From Pararhizobium sp. IMCC21322 (GTDB taxonomy: Bacteria; Pseudomonadota; Alphaproteobacteria; Rhizobiales; GCA-2746425), in assembly GCF_030758295.1 (NCBI RefSeq), contig NZ_CP132335.1, positions 4,874,412-4,938,411 on the forward strand: a DNA stretch of 64,000 nt, given 5' to 3'. Positions 53,673 through 62,877 of the stretch are shown here, piece by piece. A program made the translations under genes and the position numbers. The stretch's first letter is position 1, and each line of letters begins with the position of its first letter. Below the pieces are notes generated by a model, which did no database searches, had not been told where the DNA came from, and saw only the letters and a program-made list of their open reading frames with translations.

Positions 53673-55295
53673 TCACTGTTTCGCTGCTTGGACCATCGCG
53701 GCTCCTTTCTCGGCAATCATGTAAGCGGCGGCATTGGTGTTGGCTGAAGGGATTGTCGGCATTACGGACGCGTCTATGACCCGCAGGCTGTCAATGCCGT
53801 TCACACGCAATTGGGGGTCCACGACGGCTTTCTGGTCCGAACCCATGCGGCAGGTTCCAACAAGATGGTAGACAGTGCCCGCACTCTGGCGGATTGCGGT
53901 GAGTATCTCATCATCGCTCTGATGTGCAGCGCCCGGTATGACCTCCCGTTTCCAGCGGCTTTTGAACGCTGGTTGCTGATAGATATCCCGAACCATCTTG
54001 AGGCCTTCAACCATAATTTTGCAGTCGTGCTCAGCGGACAGGTAGTTGGGTTGAATCGCCGGGTCGTCATTTGGGTTGCTGGAACGAATATGGATGCTGC
54101 CACGACTTTGCGGATGGCACTGCCAAAACGACGTGGTGAAACCGGAATAGCGGTGCAATGGCGTTCCAGGCTTATCCACCGACAGCGGCATGACGAAGAG
54201 CTGTAAATCGGGACGGCCGTTTTGCGCGTATTTGCTGCAGACCGCGCCACCAACCTGGCCGGCACCGACCGTCAGCGGCCCTTTGGAGTGCAGCAGCCAA
54301 TCCAGGCCCATCTTGGCTAATTTCAGCGGGTTGCGCACATGATCGTTTAAGGATGAGCGCGTATCTGAAAGCTCAATGATCGTCCGCATCTGCAAATGGT
54401 CCTGGAGGTTTTCGCCAACCTCCGGCGCATCCACCAATGGGGTGATCCCCATGGACGACAACAAGTCAGCTGGTCCGATCCCGGACAATTGAAGCAATTG
54501 CGGTGTCTGTACCGCGCCCCCGCAAAGTATCACTTCAGAAGCGGCATAAGCCCGTTTGAGCTCGCCAGCTTGCAGATACTCGATGCCGACAGCCCTGCCC
54601 TTTTCAATAATCAGGCGGGTTACCTGTGCTCCAGTGGACAATGTCAGATTGCTGCGATCCAGAGCCGGTTTGAGAAAAGCTGTGGCAGCACTTTCGCGCC
54701 AGCGGCCTTTCAAAGTCAGTTGATATGAGCCAATGCCATAAGTGCTTTCACCGTTAAAATCTTCATTGGCTGGCAGGCCTGTACTGATTGCCGCTTTCAT
54801 CCAGTCGTCACAGGCGTCATTTTGATTGCGCAGGTCTGACACTGACAACTCACCATAGGCACCGCGAAACTGCGACGGTTTACCCTGGTAATTCTCGAAT
54901 TTGCGAAAGTGCGGCAAAACCTGATTGTAATTCCAGCCTTCAGCACCCGAAGCCTCCCAATCATTGTAGTCTTCCTGCTGTCCCCGGATGAAGATCAGTC
55001 CGTTGATCGAACTGGACCCCCCAACGACCCGGCCACGCGGACAATCTATCTGGCGACCGGATACGCCCTCTCCCGGTTCACTTTTATACAGATGGGAAAA
55101 ACGTTCATTGTAGATGGATTTGAAATACCCGACCGGCAAACGAAGCCAGAAACCCCGATCCGGCCCGCCCGCTTCAACAACAAGAACCCGCGCCGCAGAA
55201 TCTTCGCTCAGGCGACTGGCGACGAGCGAGCCGGCACTTCCTGACCCAACGACGATATAGTCGTACATGTCAGTGTCATTACTGCTAGAAGCCAA
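53673..55295 (-). CDS. GMC-family FAD oxidoreductase (choline dehydrogenase-like)
   Basis: About 540 residues. FAD site DYIVVGSGSAGSLVASRLSE, GGSSSINGLIFIRG, a VILCGGAVQTPQLLQLSGIG signature and the C-terminal active-site segment HLVGTCRMG and PSANTNAAAYMIAE. It would oxidise an alcohol or polyol to an aldehyde or ketone. The start is uncertain: TTG 55295 has GGAGGAG 9 nt before it; ATG 55268 (MYDYIVV) and ATG 55331 are alternatives, the latter inside an operator. First gene of the operon and divergent from the GntR regulator. Confidence 0.9.
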   Translation of the reverse strand: MASSSNDTDMYDYIVVGSGSAGSLVASRLSEDSAARVLVVEAGGPDRGFWLRLPVGYFKSIYNERFSHLYKSEPGEGVSGRQIDCPRGRVVGGSSSINGLIFIRGQQEDYNDWEASGAEGWNYNQVLPHFRKFENYQGKPSQFRGAYGELSVSDLRNQNDACDDWMKAAISTGLPANEDFNGESTYGIGSYQLTLKGRWRESAATAFLKPALDRSNLTLSTGAQVTRLIIEKGRAVGIEYLQAGELKRAYAASEVILCGGAVQTPQLLQLSGIGPADLLSSMGITPLVDAPEVGENLQDHLQMRTIIELSDTRSSLNDHVRNPLKLAKMGLDWLLHSKGPLTVGAGQVGGAVCSKYAQNGRPDLQLFVMPLSVDKPGTPLHRYSGFTTSFWQCHPQSRGSIHIRSSNPNDDPAIQPNYLSAEHDCKIMVEGLKMVRDIYQQPAFKSRWKREVIPGAAHQSDDEILTAIRQSAGTVYHLVGTCRMGSDQKAVVDPQLRVNGIDSLRVIDASVMPTIPSANTNAAAYMIAEKGAAMVQAAKQ

Positions 55296-55310
55296 CCGAA
55301 CATCTCCTCC

Positions 55311-55382
55311 AAAAGTTCTATTAGTAGACATAATAAAAACGATTGCGGAGAGTCAATCTAAAAGTTCTATAGATAGACATTT
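55311..55382. promoter_or_regulatory. Twin operators for the GntR-type regulator
   Basis: Two direct copies, 55311-55333 and 55360-55382, each beginning AAAAGTTCTAT and containing TAGACAT, 49 bp apart and 18 of the first 21 bases alike. Each has a dyad core: TCTA-TTAG-TAGA (55317-55328) and TCTAT-AG-ATAGA (55366-55377). They lie between the GMC gene and the divergent GntR gene, where its binding sites are expected. Confidence 0.8.
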
Positions 55383-55426
55383 AACTTTTTGCTAGTATCC
55401 GCATCCTCGGGGAATTAGGATCAGAC

Positions 55427-56158
55427 ATGCCTGTTAAAAAACTTAGCTCCAGCCGCTCCCCCCTCTATGTGCAGGTCTCAGAAACTCTGCGCCAGCGCAT
55501 CGATCGTGGAAGATGGAAAGAGGGCGATCTGTTACCAACGCTGGACGCACTTGCCGCAGAGTTCGGCGTTGGCAAAATAACAGTCCGCCAGGCCATGCGA
55601 ATTTTGCAGGACGAGGGCCTTGTCGTATCAAGCAGAGGCCGCGGCACAACGGTCATGCCCCAGGAAACTGCGGCGCGTCCTCTTAATGTTGAAACATCGC
55701 TCGCCGCCTTGGTGAATATGTATCGTGGCGACAAACCCGATTTAAGAAATCTCGACGAAGGTCAAACAACGCTCCCTGACAATTTTGAAATGGGGAAACC
55801 TTTCGATTGCTATCAGATGATCAAGCGAACCCATGCGCGAAACGGAAATCCGTACTGTGTCATCACCCTGTATATTGCCTCACATATATTCGAGCGGCAC
55901 AAATTGCGTTTTCGCAATGAAATTGCGTTGCCCATCCTATTTGAGGACAAGACCCTGTGCATCAAACAAGCACGTCAGAGTATGTCGATTTCAAAATGTG
56001 ATCTGGAGACCGCGAACGTCCTGAACCTTCCCATAGGCGAACCCATGGCGGACGTCCGGCGTATCATGTGTGACAGCGCTGACCGGATCATCTATTTGGC
56101 GGATGTGGTCTATCGGGGCGACTTCATTCAATTGGATATGGATTTGCTTTCCAACTAA
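55427..56158 (+). CDS. GntR-family regulator (HutC/UTRA subgroup)
   Basis: 243 residues. Winged helix about 9-78: SPLYVQVSETLRQRIDRGRW, then FGVGKITVRQAMRILQDEGL and RGRGTTV. A UTRA ligand domain follows (about 95-240), with YQMIKRTHARNGNPYCVITL and ending VVYRGDFIQLDMDLLSN. It likely represses the GMC-TRAP operon until the substrate or a breakdown product binds. AGGATC precedes the ATG. Confidence 0.92.
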   Translation: MPVKKLSSSRSPLYVQVSETLRQRIDRGRWKEGDLLPTLDALAAEFGVGKITVRQAMRILQDEGLVVSSRGRGTTVMPQETAARPLNVETSLAALVNMYRGDKPDLRNLDEGQTTLPDNFEMGKPFDCYQMIKRTHARNGNPYCVITLYIASHIFERHKLRFRNEIALPILFEDKTLCIKQARQSMSISKCDLETANVLNLPIGEPMADVRRIMCDSADRIIYLADVVYRGDFIQLDMDLLSN

Positions 56159-56458
56159 AAGCTGTTCTTGAAGCGGCAAGCTATTGCCAAGCTGTTTGGT
56201 CAGCATTTGCACATTGCACAACCACTCCAAGCCATTTCAAACCATGGCTCCGAGGCCGGACCATCGGGCACATAAGCGGAGCGCCCATCCGCAAAGCCCG
56301 TTTTTCATAAACGAACATTACGCAACCGCCTGTCGTCTGTGATTAATTGTCTCATATACAGGACTAAACACACAGCTTTGGCATTGTCTGTTGGTCTAAC
56401 TTCCAAAATAATAGTGCTCAAGGGGACAAGCTGCCGGCAACGGTATTGGGGAGAGACT
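56159..56458. other. Intergenic stretch upstream of the epimerase/ABC operon
   Basis: No gene seen. It should hold the promoter of the plus-strand operon. I find no copy of the GntR operator and no strong palindrome. Confidence 0.5.
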
Positions 56459-57310
56459 ATGCGGGTCAGCATCAATTTGCTGTGCCTTACCGGACATATT
56501 GAGGCAGCGCATTTGCCGCAAATCCGGCGGCTAAAAGAACTTGGCTATGATGGCGTTGAGATTCCGGTCTTGACCGGCGATCCGTCCCATTACGCCTGGC
56601 TTGCAAAAGAGTTGGACGCCATCGGTTTGCGTCGAACCTCCACGTCTATAATCCCCGACCCTTCTGCCAACCCGCTGAGCACCGACCCGGAAGTCCGCGC
56701 ACGCGGCAAAAATCACCTCGACTGGATCATGGATTGTGCGGAAGCGCTTGGATCTGAAAGCATCGGCGGCCCATTCCACGCGCCCATCGGGCATTTCACC
56801 GGTTCGGGCCCATCTGTTGATGAAATCCGGTTTGGGGCGGAAGCGCATCATGCCATGGCTGAGCGTGCGCAGGAAAACGGGTACATACTCTGCCTTGAAC
56901 ATCTCAATCGTTTCGAAACACACTTCCTGAACACGATGGATCAGGCTGCGGAATATGTAAAAACAGTCGACCATCCTGCCTTCAAAATAATGTACGATAC
57001 GTTCCACGCCAACATCGAGGAAAAGAGCCAGACTGAAGCCGTGGCAAAAATAGGCAGGCATATGGGCATCTTGCACGTTTCAGAAAACGACCGGGGAATC
57101 CCCGGCACCGGGCACATTGATTTCGCTGAGATTTTTTCAGCCGCCAAACGACAGGGTTATGATGGCTGGTTGATTGTTGAGGCTTTTGGTGCAGGACTAC
57201 CGGAACTGGCAGCCGCGACCCGCGTTTGGCGCCCGTTGTTTCCTGACCATGAAACACTGTTTTCGCAATCAATTGGTTTTATCCGCACCCAGTGGGAGGC
57301 CGCTGAATGA
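56459..57310 (+). CDS. Sugar phosphate isomerase/epimerase family protein (TIM barrel)
   Basis: 283 residues from the ATG at 56459 with GGGGAGAG before it; a longer frame from 56339 has no ribosome-binding site. Xylose-isomerase-like barrel of the D-tagatose/D-psicose 3-epimerase type: ELGYDGVEIPVL near 28, SESIGGPFHAPIGHF near 100, CLEHLNRFETHFLN near 150 (Glu), YDTFHANIEE near 185 (Asp, His), GHIDFAEIF and DGWLIVEAFG near 255 (Glu). Metal-binding Glu-Asp-His-Glu set appears intact. Its stop overlaps the ABC ATPase start (ATGA). Confidence 0.9.
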   Translation: MRVSINLLCLTGHIEAAHLPQIRRLKELGYDGVEIPVLTGDPSHYAWLAKELDAIGLRRTSTSIIPDPSANPLSTDPEVRARGKNHLDWIMDCAEALGSESIGGPFHAPIGHFTGSGPSVDEIRFGAEAHHAMAERAQENGYILCLEHLNRFETHFLNTMDQAAEYVKTVDHPAFKIMYDTFHANIEEKSQTEAVAKIGRHMGILHVSENDRGIPGTGHIDFAEIFSAAKRQGYDGWLIVEAFGAGLPELAAATRVWRPLFPDHETLFSQSIGFIRTQWEAAE

Positions 57311-58827
57311 ACGAAATGAGTGCCGCGCCCGTCATCGAAATGCGAGGTATATCCAAAAGCTTTCCGGGTGTTCGGGCACTCAATGATGTCAGTTTTTCTG
57401 TTCACCCCGGCGAAGTGCACGCTCTGGTGGGTGAAAATGGCGCCGGGAAATCTACTCTGATCAAAATACTGTCGGGGGTCTATCAGCCCGATGAAGGTCA
57501 GATACGTCTTAATGGCACGACCAAAATCTTCTCCCACCCGGTTCAGTCTTTGCAGGGCGGCATTTCCGTCATCTATCAGGAATTCTCTCTACTTCCAGAG
57601 CGCACTGTTGCGCAGAACATTTTTCTCGGACGCGAACCCACTCGGCGTGGCATAATCGACTATGCAGCAATGCGCGCAGAGACGCGACGGGTGCTGGATC
57701 TTTTCGGGGCCGGAACCCGGGTCGATCCGAACGCCACCGTTGCAGAACTCGACGTCGCCACCCAACAAATGGTCGAAATCGCCAAAGCCATTTCCCTCAA
57801 CGCAAAAGTGGTCGTCATGGACGAACCAACAGCGGCGTTGAATGAGGCCGAGTGCGACGTGTTGTTCGAAACTGTTGACCGGCTGCGGGAGCGCGGCACA
57901 GCGATCATCTACATCACCCACCGGATGCGTGAGGTCACCCGATTGGCCAACCGCGTCACCGTCCTCAAAGACGGTGAAGTCGCAGCGCAATTCGATAAAG
58001 TCCCACAACCTGGTGACATCGTCCGCGCCATGGTGGGCCGCGACATCGCTGATTTTTATGCGCCTTTTGCCACCGAACAGGAAATTGGCGATACGGTTTT
58101 ATCCGTTCGTAATGGCCGGAATGATCGCGTTTCGAACATCAACTTTGACTTGGCAGCAGGTGAAATTTTAGGCTTCGCGGGCATTCAGGGCGCCGGGCGC
58201 GTGGCTTTGGCAATGGCACTTTTCGGACAGCACCCGTTTACCTCGGGAGACGTGAAGCTGAAAGGCAAAAAAGTGGAATTCACCAATCCGCGCGACGCAA
58301 TTCAGGCGGGCATCGGCCTTTTGCCGGGGGACCGCAAAGGCGAAGGATTGGTTTTGATGCAGTCAGTGCGTGATAACGGCATGTTGACCGCTCGCGCCTT
58401 TGACAATCTGGCTTCCAGCCATCAGGCCAATAAGCATGCCGATCTCGCTTCCATGGACGGATTGCTCGACGCCATGGAGGTCAAGGCCCCCTCATACGAT
58501 CAGGACATCGGTTTCCTGTCCGGTGGCAATCAGCAAAAAGCCATTGTCGCGCGCTGGTTGACACTCAAGCCCAAGGTGCTGATTTTCATCGAACCGACCC
58601 GTGGAATCGACGTGAACGCCAAGGCAGGCATTTATCATCTCATGCGCGACCTGGCGCGGGAGGGTGCCGCCGTGATGATGATCTCTTCGGATCTGCCGGA
58701 AGTGATCGGCGCAGCCGACCGGGTGCTGGTCATGCGTGCCGGCACAATTGTTGACGAGTTTGGCCACGGCGCGAGCGAACACGATATCATGCTGGCTGCA
58801 ACTGGCGAATCCGGGGTGGCGGCATGA
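57307..58827 (+). CDS. Sugar ABC transporter double ATPase (RbsA/XylG type)
   Basis: 506 residues with two ATPase halves. The first has Walker A GENGAGKST near 38, signature-region ELDVATQQMVEIAKAI and Walker B VVVMDEPTAALNEAE. The second has a degenerate Walker A GIQGAGRVA near 290, signature LSGGNQQKAIVARWL near 400 and Walker B VLIFIEPTRGIDV. The degenerate second site is usual in this family. Start and stop overlap both neighbours by 4 bp. Confidence 0.95.
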   Translation: MNEMSAAPVIEMRGISKSFPGVRALNDVSFSVHPGEVHALVGENGAGKSTLIKILSGVYQPDEGQIRLNGTTKIFSHPVQSLQGGISVIYQEFSLLPERTVAQNIFLGREPTRRGIIDYAAMRAETRRVLDLFGAGTRVDPNATVAELDVATQQMVEIAKAISLNAKVVVMDEPTAALNEAECDVLFETVDRLRERGTAIIYITHRMREVTRLANRVTVLKDGEVAAQFDKVPQPGDIVRAMVGRDIADFYAPFATEQEIGDTVLSVRNGRNDRVSNINFDLAAGEILGFAGIQGAGRVALAMALFGQHPFTSGDVKLKGKKVEFTNPRDAIQAGIGLLPGDRKGEGLVLMQSVRDNGMLTARAFDNLASSHQANKHADLASMDGLLDAMEVKAPSYDQDIGFLSGGNQQKAIVARWLTLKPKVLIFIEPTRGIDVNAKAGIYHLMRDLAREGAAVMMISSDLPEVIGAADRVLVMRAGTIVDEFGHGASEHDIMLAATGESGVAA

Positions 58828-59810
58828 GCGAGGCGGCCATGATTTCCTCCCCCAAAACCGGCTTTCGCTTCGAGGTCTGGGCCCCTGCCATTCTGTTGCT
58901 GACCGCATTGGCGATCTACGTTGTCATTGCTGTCAGCACGGGCCAGACGCAATATCTGACGACTTCCAATCTGGTATCAATTCTGGGTCGGTCGATTGCC
59001 CTGGGTATCACCGCCATTGGTCAGACATTTGCAATTCTTGTCGCCTCCATCGACCTTTCGGTTGCCAGCCTGATTTCGGCGACAGCCGTATTGGCCTCGG
59101 TGATCATGAATGGTGATCCGGCGATGATCCTGCCCGCCATCCTGGCAGCTTTAGCCCTTGGCGTCGTGGTCGGTCTGATCAACGGGCTTGTCATCGCCAA
59201 GCTTGAGGTTAATCCACTGATTGCCACTTTGGGCATGAGCCTGATCATTCAAGGCTGCCTGTCGGCCCTTGTCTCGAATTTTGCCGGGTCGGTGCCAGTT
59301 GAATTCCAGCTTTTTGCTTACGGCGAAATTGCGGGCCTGCCTGCCAGTCTGCTCTTTCTTCTGCTGTTGGCCATTGCGGCCTGGGCGGTATTGCGCTTCA
59401 CGAAGTTTGGCTCGAACATCTATTCAGTTGGCGGCAATAAGGACGCGGCGCGATTTGCCGGCATCCAGACCGACCGGGTGGTCGTTTACGCCCATATTAT
59501 TTGCTCGGTTTTGGCAGCTGTTGCCGGCCTCTATCTGGCCAGCCGTCTGCGCTCCGGCGCACCATGGATCGGCTCGGACGGCGTCTATGATCTTGAATCC
59601 ATTGCTGTGGTCGTCATTGGTGGCACGGTGCTGGCTGGCGGACGCGGCGGGATCTGGGGCACGATGGCAGGCATGATGATCTTCTCGCTTATCGACTCCA
59701 TCTTCAATGTTGCCGGAGTGGACGCCTTTGCCAAACAGGTGATGCGCGGCGTCATCATTGTTGCCGCAGTGGCTTTCTATGCGGTCCGGTCCAAGAGGAT
59801 GGTGGCATGA
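58824..59810 (+). CDS. Sugar ABC permease (RbsC type), first
   Basis: 328 residues with about nine membrane helices. Family motifs IDLSVASLISATAVLA (72-87), GLINGLVIAKLEVNPLIATLG near 112 and VIGGTVLAGGRGGIWGT near 270. Forms the channel with the next permease, which overlaps it by 4 bp. Confidence 0.94.
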   Translation: MSEAAMISSPKTGFRFEVWAPAILLLTALAIYVVIAVSTGQTQYLTTSNLVSILGRSIALGITAIGQTFAILVASIDLSVASLISATAVLASVIMNGDPAMILPAILAALALGVVVGLINGLVIAKLEVNPLIATLGMSLIIQGCLSALVSNFAGSVPVEFQLFAYGEIAGLPASLLFLLLLAIAAWAVLRFTKFGSNIYSVGGNKDAARFAGIQTDRVVVYAHIICSVLAAVAGLYLASRLRSGAPWIGSDGVYDLESIAVVVIGGTVLAGGRGGIWGTMAGMMIFSLIDSIFNVAGVDAFAKQVMRGVIIVAAVAFYAVRSKRMVA

Positions 59811-60796
59811 CCGATCAACCTCTCAGTTCAGCCGAAGCGCCCAAAAAGCGCGCTCTGCCGCAAATCAATCCGGTCTACTTTCTGCTGGCAGCTTTGATTG
59901 CCGCAATTCTTCTGCAAAACCCGAATTTTGCCGAGCCCACCGGCTATATGAATTTCCTGAAACGGGCGGCACCTCTGGCAATCCTTGCTGCCGGTCAGGT
60001 CTATGTTCTGGTCTCCGGTGGCTTTGATCTTTCCGTTGGGTCCCTCATCACGCTCGTCGTGGTTGGGTCCTCAATGCTCACCAACAATGATCCGGATGCA
60101 ACGCTTTGGGTGATCCCGGTCATGCTGTGCATAGGCGTAGCGGTGGGCGTCATCAACGGCTTGGTGGTGTGCTACCTCAAAGTGCCATCGCTGATCGCCA
60201 CGCTTGGCATGATGATCACGCTCACCGGCGTTTCATTCCTATGGTCCGGCGGTTCCCCGCGGGGTTATTTGCCCGACACGTTCAGATTCTTCGGGCGTGT
60301 CAGTATAATGGACATACCGGTCATCCGCATGCTGCCGGTTGCACTGATCGTTCTGCTTGTGGTCGGTTTTGCGCTTTACTGGCTGATGCATCGCACCAAT
60401 CTTGGGCGCATGATCCACGCCATCGGCGACAATCCGCTGGCGGCGCGCCTTGCAGGTGTACCGGTCAATCGCGTGCGCGTTCTTGCATTCGTCGTTTCCT
60501 CGATCAGCGCGGTGATAACAGGAATCCTGCTCGGTGGATTTGCCGGCGTATCGACAGATGTCGGGAACGGCTACGAATTGCAGGCGATCACTGCCGCCGT
60601 CCTTGGTGGCGCACAATTGCTGGGTGGGCGTGGGTCTGTACCAGCCGCCATTGCCGGAGCACTGAGCCTGCAGGCGATATTCACGTTGTTGAACTTTCTC
60701 GGGCTGCCGCAGCCCGTACGCCAGGTGGTGCAGGGCTTAATCTTGATCATCGCGGTGGCGCTGGCAATGTACCGGCGCAAACGGACAGGGCGTTAG
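59807..60796 (+). CDS. Sugar ABC permease (RbsC type), second
   Basis: 329 residues, paralogous to the preceding permease. Motifs GGFDLSVGSLITLVVVGSSM near 71, VINGLVVCYLKVPSLIATLG near 117 and AVLGGAQLLGGRGSVPA near 265. Two different RbsC-type subunits suggest a heterodimeric channel. Confidence 0.94.
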   Translation: MTDQPLSSAEAPKKRALPQINPVYFLLAALIAAILLQNPNFAEPTGYMNFLKRAAPLAILAAGQVYVLVSGGFDLSVGSLITLVVVGSSMLTNNDPDATLWVIPVMLCIGVAVGVINGLVVCYLKVPSLIATLGMMITLTGVSFLWSGGSPRGYLPDTFRFFGRVSIMDIPVIRMLPVALIVLLVVGFALYWLMHRTNLGRMIHAIGDNPLAARLAGVPVNRVRVLAFVVSSISAVITGILLGGFAGVSTDVGNGYELQAITAAVLGGAQLLGGRGSVPAAIAGALSLQAIFTLLNFLGLPQPVRQVVQGLILIIAVALAMYRRKRTGR

Positions 60797-60870
60797 GCTC
60801 TGAAACCAAATTTTGCGGCGTATCAATCGTTGCGAAGTGACTGAAGTAAACCAAACGGGAGGACCGTAAT

Positions 60871-61998
60871 ATGAAGAAAATAGTGGGACTGGCTTTGGCT
60901 GCGGGGTTGGCGTTTTCCGCCAACACGCTGGCGCAAGCCCAAAACTTTAACGATCCGGCGGAGTTTGCCAAACAGCAGGAACAGCTGGCCGCAACCCCGA
61001 TGGGCCCCGAAGGCATGCCTTGGGTGCAGTATCTTGATGACAACATGGTCGACACGTCGTCCATGGCTGTCGAAGGTCAGCACACAATCTGCTTCTCGAA
61101 TGCAGGCGTAAACAATCCCTGGCGTGTGGTTGGCTACACCAACATGACCGAAGAAGTTGCGGCCACACCGAGCATCGGCGAATTCATTCATGTCGATGCT
61201 GAAGGCTCCGACGACAAGCAGATCGCCGATATTGATGATTTGCTGGCAGGCGGCAATTGCGATCTCCTGATCGTTTCGCCGAATACAACCGCAGCCCTCA
61301 CGCCTGCAGTGGAAAAAGCCTGCGCCCAGTTGCCGGTCATTGTGTTTGACCGCGGCGTCAATACAGACTGCCCTGTAACCTTTGTGCACCCGGTGGGTGG
61401 CTATGGTTTCGGCATTCAGGGCGCTGAATTCATCGTGGATAACGTTGAAGAAGGCGACAATGTTCTGATGCTTCGAATTCTGCCCGGCGTGGATGTTCTG
61501 GAGACCCGTTATTCTGCGGGCCGCCAGATTCTTGAAGGCGCTGGTTTGAACATTGTTGGTGCCGAATTCACTGACGGCGACAATGCAAAGACCAAATCGA
61601 TTGTGGAAGACTATCTGCAGCGCGGCAGCATTGACGCAGTGTGGATGGATGCTGGTGCAACGGCTGTTGCAGCTATCGAAGCTTTCGAAGATGGTGGTTA
61701 TGATATCCCCGTATTCGTCGGCGAAGACCAGCAGGACTTCCTGCGTAAATGGCAGGATTTGGGCCTGACGGCGATTGCGCCAACATACCCGAATTATCAG
61801 TGGCGCACGGCAATCATCGCTGCAGAGCGTGTGTTAAATGGCGAATCTTTGCCAGGGCCAGAATGGATCCTGCCACAGCCGGCTATCACTCAGGATACTT
61901 TGGACAGCATGATCAATCCCGCAATGCCGCCACTGCATTATGCAATGTGCGGCTGTGAAGATATGGCCAACTATCCAGCAGCCTGGGGCGGTCAGTAA
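60871..61998 (+). CDS. Periplasmic sugar-binding protein (RbsB/type 4 class)
   Basis: 375 residues with a signal peptide (1-22, TLAQAQ). GGGAGG precedes the ATG. The mature protein starts with an extra lead (about 25-70) before the fold: HTICFSNAGVNNPWRVVGYT, DDLLAGGNCDLLIVSPNTTA, VFDRGVNTDCPVTFVHPVGG and VWMDAGATAVAAIEAFEDGG. Several cysteines (near 74, 131, 150, 167 and in MCGCED at the end) are more than usual and may form disulfides. Last gene of the operon, followed by a terminator. Confidence 0.93.
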   Translation: MKKIVGLALAAGLAFSANTLAQAQNFNDPAEFAKQQEQLAATPMGPEGMPWVQYLDDNMVDTSSMAVEGQHTICFSNAGVNNPWRVVGYTNMTEEVAATPSIGEFIHVDAEGSDDKQIADIDDLLAGGNCDLLIVSPNTTAALTPAVEKACAQLPVIVFDRGVNTDCPVTFVHPVGGYGFGIQGAEFIVDNVEEGDNVLMLRILPGVDVLETRYSAGRQILEGAGLNIVGAEFTDGDNAKTKSIVEDYLQRGSIDAVWMDAGATAVAAIEAFEDGGYDIPVFVGEDQQDFLRKWQDLGLTAIAPTYPNYQWRTAIIAAERVLNGESLPGPEWILPQPAITQDTLDSMINPAMPPLHYAMCGCEDMANYPAAWGGQ

Positions 61999-62020
61999 GA
62001 CGCCTTGACTGAATGAGCCT

Positions 62021-62047
62021 AAACGGGCGTCTTCGGGCGCCCGTTTT
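62021..62047 (+). terminator. Rho-independent terminator of the sugar ABC operon
   Basis: Arms AAACGGGCG / CGCCCGTTT (9 bp), loop TCTTCGGG, then a T. With AAAACGGGCG read on the minus strand it may serve the convergent hydrolase gene too. Confidence 0.85.
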
Positions 62048-62049
62048 CG

Positions 62050-62877
62050 TTACGAGTTGGCCACAACATCTGCAAGAATCCGGCCCGCTTCTGATGTCGG
62101 ATCGCCCATTTCCAGAATGATCGACATGTGATCCAGCCCGGGCAATGTCCGCAAAGTGTGCTGTGAGCCCGGCAGAATTGCCCGAAGCTCCTCTGCCTGC
62201 GTATGAAACGGTTTGGTCTCCTCGCCGCCCACCAGGATAATCCGTTCCACATCAGGCGCATGGTCCGCATTAATCGGCGACCAGTGTTCAACCTCGCTCA
62301 AAGTCAGTGCAATCTCCGCCTGAAGGAAGCTTTTCGGGATCGGGGCCAGATCATAAATGCCACTGACGAGGATCAGCTTTTTGACATTTGGCACCGATCG
62401 GTCCTCGTGGGGCGCACTGGCAGCCAGATAGCTGGCAAGATGCGCGCCTGCTGAATGCCCGCTTACCGTGATCCGTTCCGCCTCGCCGCCAAAGTCACCG
62501 ATGTTTTGTTTCACCCATTCCATCGCCCGCCGGATCTGAGCCACCAGATCAGGCATACGCGCTTGCGGCATCAGCGAATAATCAGCGAGCACGGCAATGC
62601 CGCCTGCCGCCACAATTGGTTCGGCGATAAATGAATAATCAGCCTTTGAACCGGCGCGCCAATACCCGCCGTGAATGAACATATGGACCGGCGCGCCGCG
62701 CGTCTGGGTTTTTGGCAAAATCAGGTCGAGCCGTTCGGTTTCAAGTTCACCGTAGGGGATATCGAGTTGATGAGTTTGCTGATCCAGCGTTTTCGCGCTG
62801 AGTTCAGCATAGCGAAGCGATATCTCGGCAAAATCAGCAACATGATCACTGATTTTGAACGGGTCTTTGGTCGGCAT
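62050..62877 (-). CDS. Alpha/beta hydrolase (carboxylesterase/kynurenine formamidase-like)
   Basis: 275 residues from the ATG at 62877. Oxyanion motif HMFIHGGYWRAGSK near 66 (HGGYW), nucleophile in VSGHSAGAHLASYLAA (GHSAG) near 138, and a C-terminal GLDHMSIILEMG histidine near 248. HGGYW is typical of esterases related to kynurenine formamidase and lactone/ester hydrolases. Overlaps the IclR stop (TGATG) and so is coupled to the regulator. Substrate unknown, perhaps a lactone or ester of the sugar taken up by the neighbouring binding protein. Confidence 0.9.
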   Translation of the reverse strand: MPTKDPFKISDHVADFAEISLRYAELSAKTLDQQTHQLDIPYGELETERLDLILPKTQTRGAPVHMFIHGGYWRAGSKADYSFIAEPIVAAGGIAVLADYSLMPQARMPDLVAQIRRAMEWVKQNIGDFGGEAERITVSGHSAGAHLASYLAASAPHEDRSVPNVKKLILVSGIYDLAPIPKSFLQAEIALTLSEVEHWSPINADHAPDVERIILVGGEETKPFHTQAEELRAILPGSQHTLRTLPGLDHMSIILEMGDPTSEAGRILADVVANS

